The notes under the pieces are model-generated. The model saw nothing but the letters and a program-made list of their open reading frames with translations. It searched no databases and had not been told where the DNA came from. Both the position numbers and the translations under genes were made by a program. From a virus, in IMG/VR virus record IMGVR_UViG_3300033153_009979, positions 1-21,218 of that record: DNA of 21,218 nt; one strand, 5' to 3'. This document shows positions 18,646-21,218 of this stretch, in pieces (the stretch's first letter is position 1; the number at the start of each line of letters is the position of its first letter).

Positions 18646-20061
18646 ATGAGAGCCTTAGAAATAATAAATTCAGATTTGCCGATTAAAAAGATAATTAAAT
18701 TTTTAAAAACCGAAAAGCCTGAACATCTTCAAAAATATATAGAGTATTACAATGGTATTCAAGACGTAAAAGATAGACCTCATCCTAACGATCCAAGCAA
18801 AAGAGATAAATTAAACAAATTAGTCTTTAATTTATATAAAAAAATTACCGATACGGCTGTATTTTTTCTATTTGGTAAAGACCCTGAACTTATCCTTGAC
18901 AATCCTACTGATGAAAATCTTAAATTATTTGAAGAATTTAAAAAATCTTATAAAGATGCCAAAACAGATGCAATTAATAATAAAGTAGGTGTTGAAACTT
19001 TAGGTTATTCAGAATCGGCAGAATTTATATATGCTCAAGACGGCAAGGTAAAATATCAGTTTTTATCTGCAAAAACAGAGCAGTTGTATCCTTTTTTTGA
19101 TGAAAAAGGTAATTTAGATGCCTTTATGAGAATCTATAAATTGAATGAACTTATTAATTTAGAAGTTAAAGAAGTAGAGTATACAGAAATCTACACAGAA
19201 AAAGAAATGTTTAAATATAGTAAAATTGGTAGTGTATATACTCAAATACCTTATATAAATGAAAAAGGAGAAATATCTGATACTTTAACATACGAGAAAA
19301 TACCTATTGTTTATTATTCAATCGACAAACCGCTTGCGTGGCAAGTGAAGGATTTATTAGATAGATATAATTTAATGTCTTCAACTTTAGGAGATGTAAA
19401 TGATTATTTTGCGTTTCCTATTTTAATGTTAATCGGGGAGCTTGTTGAATCGATAAAAGACAATAATAAAGAGCTTACAGAAGAAGAAGAAATATTAATA
19501 AGAAATATTACAAGCGTCATGCACCTTGCAGGGATGGATGAAAACGGGGATAAAATAACTGCCGATGCAAAATATTTGGTTTGGACGCAGCGGCCGGAAT
19601 CAGCAATCTTTGAACTTGAAAATTTATACGATATAATCTTATTTTTAACATCAACTGCTGACTTATCGTTCAAAAATTTAAAGGGATTAGGAAATGTTAC
19701 CGGTGTAGCTCTTTTATTAATGTTTACTGATTCAATTGCATTAAGTGAAATTTTACAAAATGTTTTCTTTAAATTTCAAAGGCGTATAAATGTACATAAA
19801 TCAACACTTAACAGTATATCTGTTCCGGATAATAAATATGATGTTTTAGATATGAGTATGAAGTTTAGTAATCCTATTCCGGAAAACGTTAAAGAATTAA
19901 TTGAAAGTTTATCAAATGCTAAAATGTCAGGTATATTAAGTACAGATACAGCATTAGCAAACAATCCGTATGTGAAAAATGTTGAAGATGAAAAAAAATT
20001 ATTAAAAGAAGATGAACAATTTGAGGCAAATCAAATTGAAGCAGGAAGTTTTAATCTTTGA
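18646..20061 (+). CDS. Phage portal protein (SPP1 gp6-like)
   Basis: 471 residues from ATG 18646 (MRALEIINSDLPI), which I prefer over the TTG at 18631 because the latter lies in a promoter-like element. The body has the portal pattern: an N-terminal YYNGIQDVKDRPHPNDPSKR stretch, FNLYKKITDTAVFFLFGKDP, and the downstream alpha-rich stem and crown with LTSTADLSFKNLKGLGNVTG and RRINVHKSTLN. Position directly after the large terminase is decisive. It forms the dodecameric DNA channel of the head. TGA stop. Confidence 0.88.
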   Translation: MRALEIINSDLPIKKIIKFLKTEKPEHLQKYIEYYNGIQDVKDRPHPNDPSKRDKLNKLVFNLYKKITDTAVFFLFGKDPELILDNPTDENLKLFEEFKKSYKDAKTDAINNKVGVETLGYSESAEFIYAQDGKVKYQFLSAKTEQLYPFFDEKGNLDAFMRIYKLNELINLEVKEVEYTEIYTEKEMFKYSKIGSVYTQIPYINEKGEISDTLTYEKIPIVYYSIDKPLAWQVKDLLDRYNLMSSTLGDVNDYFAFPILMLIGELVESIKDNNKELTEEEEILIRNITSVMHLAGMDENGDKITADAKYLVWTQRPESAIFELENLYDIILFLTSTADLSFKNLKGLGNVTGVALLLMFTDSIALSEILQNVFFKFQRRINVHKSTLNSISVPDNKYDVLDMSMKFSNPIPENVKELIESLSNAKMSGILSTDTALANNPYVKNVEDEKKLLKEDEQFEANQIEAGSFNL

Positions 20062-20216
20062 AAACAACAGAAGTATATAAGATAAATGATATAAACAAGT
20101 ATCAATATTCTTATTTTATTGAAGCACAGAAAGGATTTTCAATTGTAATTACAAAAATAGATAGGATTGTGTTTTATAACATACGGATAAATACACGTAA
20201 AACTCAAAAAAAATAG
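20058..20216 (+). CDS. Possible small ORF with TTG start (52 residues)
   Basis: A frame overlapping the portal stop opens at TTG 20058 (LKTTEVYKINDINKYQYSYF...) and runs 52 codons to TAG 20214-20216. No ATG is in frame. The composition looks coding (FIEAQKGFSIVITKIDRIVF), but its last ten codons lie in the 31-bp tandem repeat, suggesting that the 3' end was rewritten by the duplication. A degenerate or truncated gene is as likely as a functional one. Confidence 0.35.
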   Translation: MKTTEVYKINDINKYQYSYFIEAQKGFSIVITKIDRIVFYNIRINTRKTQKK

Positions 20217-20248
20217 TATAAATACACGTAAAACTCAAAAAAAATAGT
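20187..20248 (+). repeat. Perfect 31-bp tandem repeat (two units)
   Basis: Units 20187-20217 and 20218-20248 are identical (ATAAATACACGTAAAACTC at the start, then an A8 run and TAGT). Each contains the TAG stop of the frame above. TACACGTA is nearly a palindrome. It lies just before the gene at 20270. Candidate protein-binding site or recent slippage duplication. Confidence 0.85.
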
Positions 20249-20269
20249 AAATTGTATAAAAAAAATAAT

Positions 20270-20470
20270 ATGACAACATTAATTTTAACGAATGGTGAGA
20301 GGTTTGATATTAAAGAAACTGCCGAAAAGGTAACAGGAGAAATTGATGCTTCTGTCGACTGGATTAGATTAACACTTATTATAGATAAATTAAATAGCAA
20401 CCGTAAAGAAAACCAATGTAGGTTTATGATAGCGTCGATTGCATGTTGGTATGAGTGCAGTGAATTGTAA
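20270..20470 (+). CDS. Hypothetical small protein
   Basis: 66 residues from ATG 20270 (MTTLILTNGERFDIKETAEK...), selected over an upstream non-ATG start. Alpha-beta by eye; the C-terminal end contains FMIASIACWYECSEL. The N-terminal 'lTNGErfdi' strand-turn resembles small beta-barrel phage proteins. Not recognised. Confidence 0.5.
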   Translation: MTTLILTNGERFDIKETAEKVTGEIDASVDWIRLTLIIDKLNSNRKENQCRFMIASIACWYECSEL

Positions 20471-20495
20471 GAAAAATAAATAGTATATTTAAATT

Positions 20496-20705
20496 ATGGA
20501 ATTTAAAGCAGGTCAGAAATTTAAAGCACAAATACCATTCGGAGCAAAACCGATGAAAATTCATATTTGTTATGTCTTACCGTCAAAAGCGTATAAAGAT
20601 GAAACTTTAATTATTTATAAAGTTTACGGCAAATATAAGCAATATTGGCATGAATTTATGTGTACAAAAAATTTAATGAAAACTTATATTGATATTGCTA
20701 AATAA
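20496..20705 (+). CDS. Hypothetical small beta-rich protein
   Basis: 69 residues (MEFKAGQKFKAQIPFGAKPM...), aromatic and basic, probably a beta-barrel. The start follows TATATTTAAATTATGG, in which TATATTTA is close to a -7 element. Stop overlaps the next start by one base (TAATG). Not recognised. Confidence 0.5.
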   Translation: MEFKAGQKFKAQIPFGAKPMKIHICYVLPSKAYKDETLIIYKVYGKYKQYWHEFMCTKNLMKTYIDIAK

Positions 20706-20998
20706 TGAAAAAACCAAAAACATTAATTGAAATAAGTCCAATTTCAGATATTTTTAAGGTAATAAAATACAGAAAAGAAAAAGGTGTTTCAAGTAAAAAA
20801 ATGTATATTTCTGAAGATATGTTAAGTATTATCTTAAATAGTTATGAAGCAAAATTGTTATATATATATGACAAAAATGGTTTAATTAATTTTTTTAAAG
20901 ACAAAATAAAAATAATTATAATAAAAAAATCAAAACCAATATTTAAAAATAAAAGACAATTAATAAGATATTTTAAATACAGAATTTTAAATCAATAA
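20705..20998 (+). CDS. Hypothetical basic protein
   Basis: 97 residues, very Lys/Ile-rich (IYDKNGLINFFKDKIKIIII, then KSKPIFKNKRQLIRYFKY). Region 34-50 (KMYISEDMLSIILNSY) is helical. Not recognised. One-base overlap with the upstream gene and two bases to the next ATG show a tight operon. Confidence 0.5.
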   Translation: MKKPKTLIEISPISDIFKVIKYRKEKGVSSKKMYISEDMLSIILNSYEAKLLYIYDKNGLINFFKDKIKIIIIKKSKPIFKNKRQLIRYFKYRILNQ

Positions 20999-21000
20999 TT

Positions 21001-21218
21001 ATGAATAATCAAGAAAAAGCCGAAAAGGCATTGAAAGGATTTTTAAAAGAGCTTGGAAAAAGAGGTTTTACAAAATCAATAAAAAAACATTTGAATTTAG
21101 TTTGGCAAGAAGATGAAGTGTTTACAAATGCTTTAAAAAGGCTTGAAAAAGTTAAATATAAAGTCGGCAGCACTAAATTTATTTCATATAACAGTCCTCA
21201 AAAAATGTATCGTTTTGA
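21001..21218 (+). CDS. Hypothetical protein, cut by window end
   Basis: ATG at 21001 opens at least 72 codons (MNNQEKAEKALKGFLKELGK..., then RGFTKSIKKHLNLVW), with no stop before the window edge. Charged and helical at the N-terminus. Its position in the head region, after the portal, suggests a head or morphogenesis-associated protein, but no domain is recognised. The 3' end lies outside. Confidence 0.6.
   Translation, partial: MNNQEKAEKALKGFLKELGKRGFTKSIKKHLNLVWQEDEVFTNALKRLEKVKYKVGSTKFISYNSPQKMYRF

Overview
The window is a dense, AT-rich, single-strand block of phage or prophage genes, almost certainly from a virus of a Bacteroidetes (Bacteroidota) host. Three things point to that host. 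Several genes are preceded by the Bacteroidetes-type promoter: a TTTG-like -33 element, 18-20 bases, then TAnnTTTG. Shine-Dalgarno sites are essentially absent and replaced by A-rich leaders. Nearly all starts are ATG in a TTATGAAA-like context. Every supported gene is on the + strand, spacing is very tight, and ATGA or TAATG overlaps are common. No ribosomal RNA, insertion sequence, integrase or CRISPR array is seen.

Layout. (1) 1-2960: small early or accessory genes, including two paralogous XRE-type helix-turn-helix proteins. Each sits in a duplicated cassette of tRNA-like RNA element A, a small gene, structured leader B, and the HTH gene. (2) 3021-6156: a DNA-metabolism operon with a coiled-coil protein, an SSB-like protein with an acidic DDLPF tail, a DUF1367-like protein, a SAP-domain protein and small unknowns. 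(3) 6236-9702: a KilA-N protein, an HNH nuclease, a VRR-NUC-type nuclease, and a run of small proteins with zinc-ribbon cysteine pairs. (4) 9705-11747: the replication module. A promoter and structured leader (element C) precede a winged-helix replication initiator that carries five 11-bp iterons inside its gene, followed by a DnaC-type AAA+ helicase loader. A second, degenerate copy of promoter plus leader lies about 500 bases upstream. (5) 11787-15893: accessory genes, including a protein with 24 hexapeptide repeats, a Cys-rich gene broken by an in-frame TGA, an MmcB-like PD-(D/E)XK nuclease, a Rha-family protein and a single-HKD phospholipase-D-like nuclease. (6) 15924-21218: a beta-class DNA methyltransferase, the small and large terminase subunits, the portal protein and small genes of the start of the head region; the last gene runs off the window.

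How the parts work together: the initiator and DnaC-like loader would recruit the host helicase at the intragenic iterons. The SSB-like, SAP and nuclease proteins would handle recombination and DNA processing. The terminase pair packages DNA through the portal. KilA-N, Rha and the XRE proteins are candidate switches.

The strongest candidate for something undescribed is element C, present twice (about 9751-9862 and 10225-10335). Each copy follows its own promoter. Each encodes a related 21-22 codon leader peptide, whose start lies in or beside one strand of a long-range helix and whose stop lies in the other strand. Three long-range pairings (P1, P3, P4) are kept by compensatory changes and form a pseudoknot, and two of the downstream strands are followed by T-runs. 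It looks like a pseudoknotted, leader-peptide attenuator controlling replication. The duplicated tRNA-like element A and leader B are the second most interesting RNA features. All functional names come from motif recognition by eye; no database search was run.
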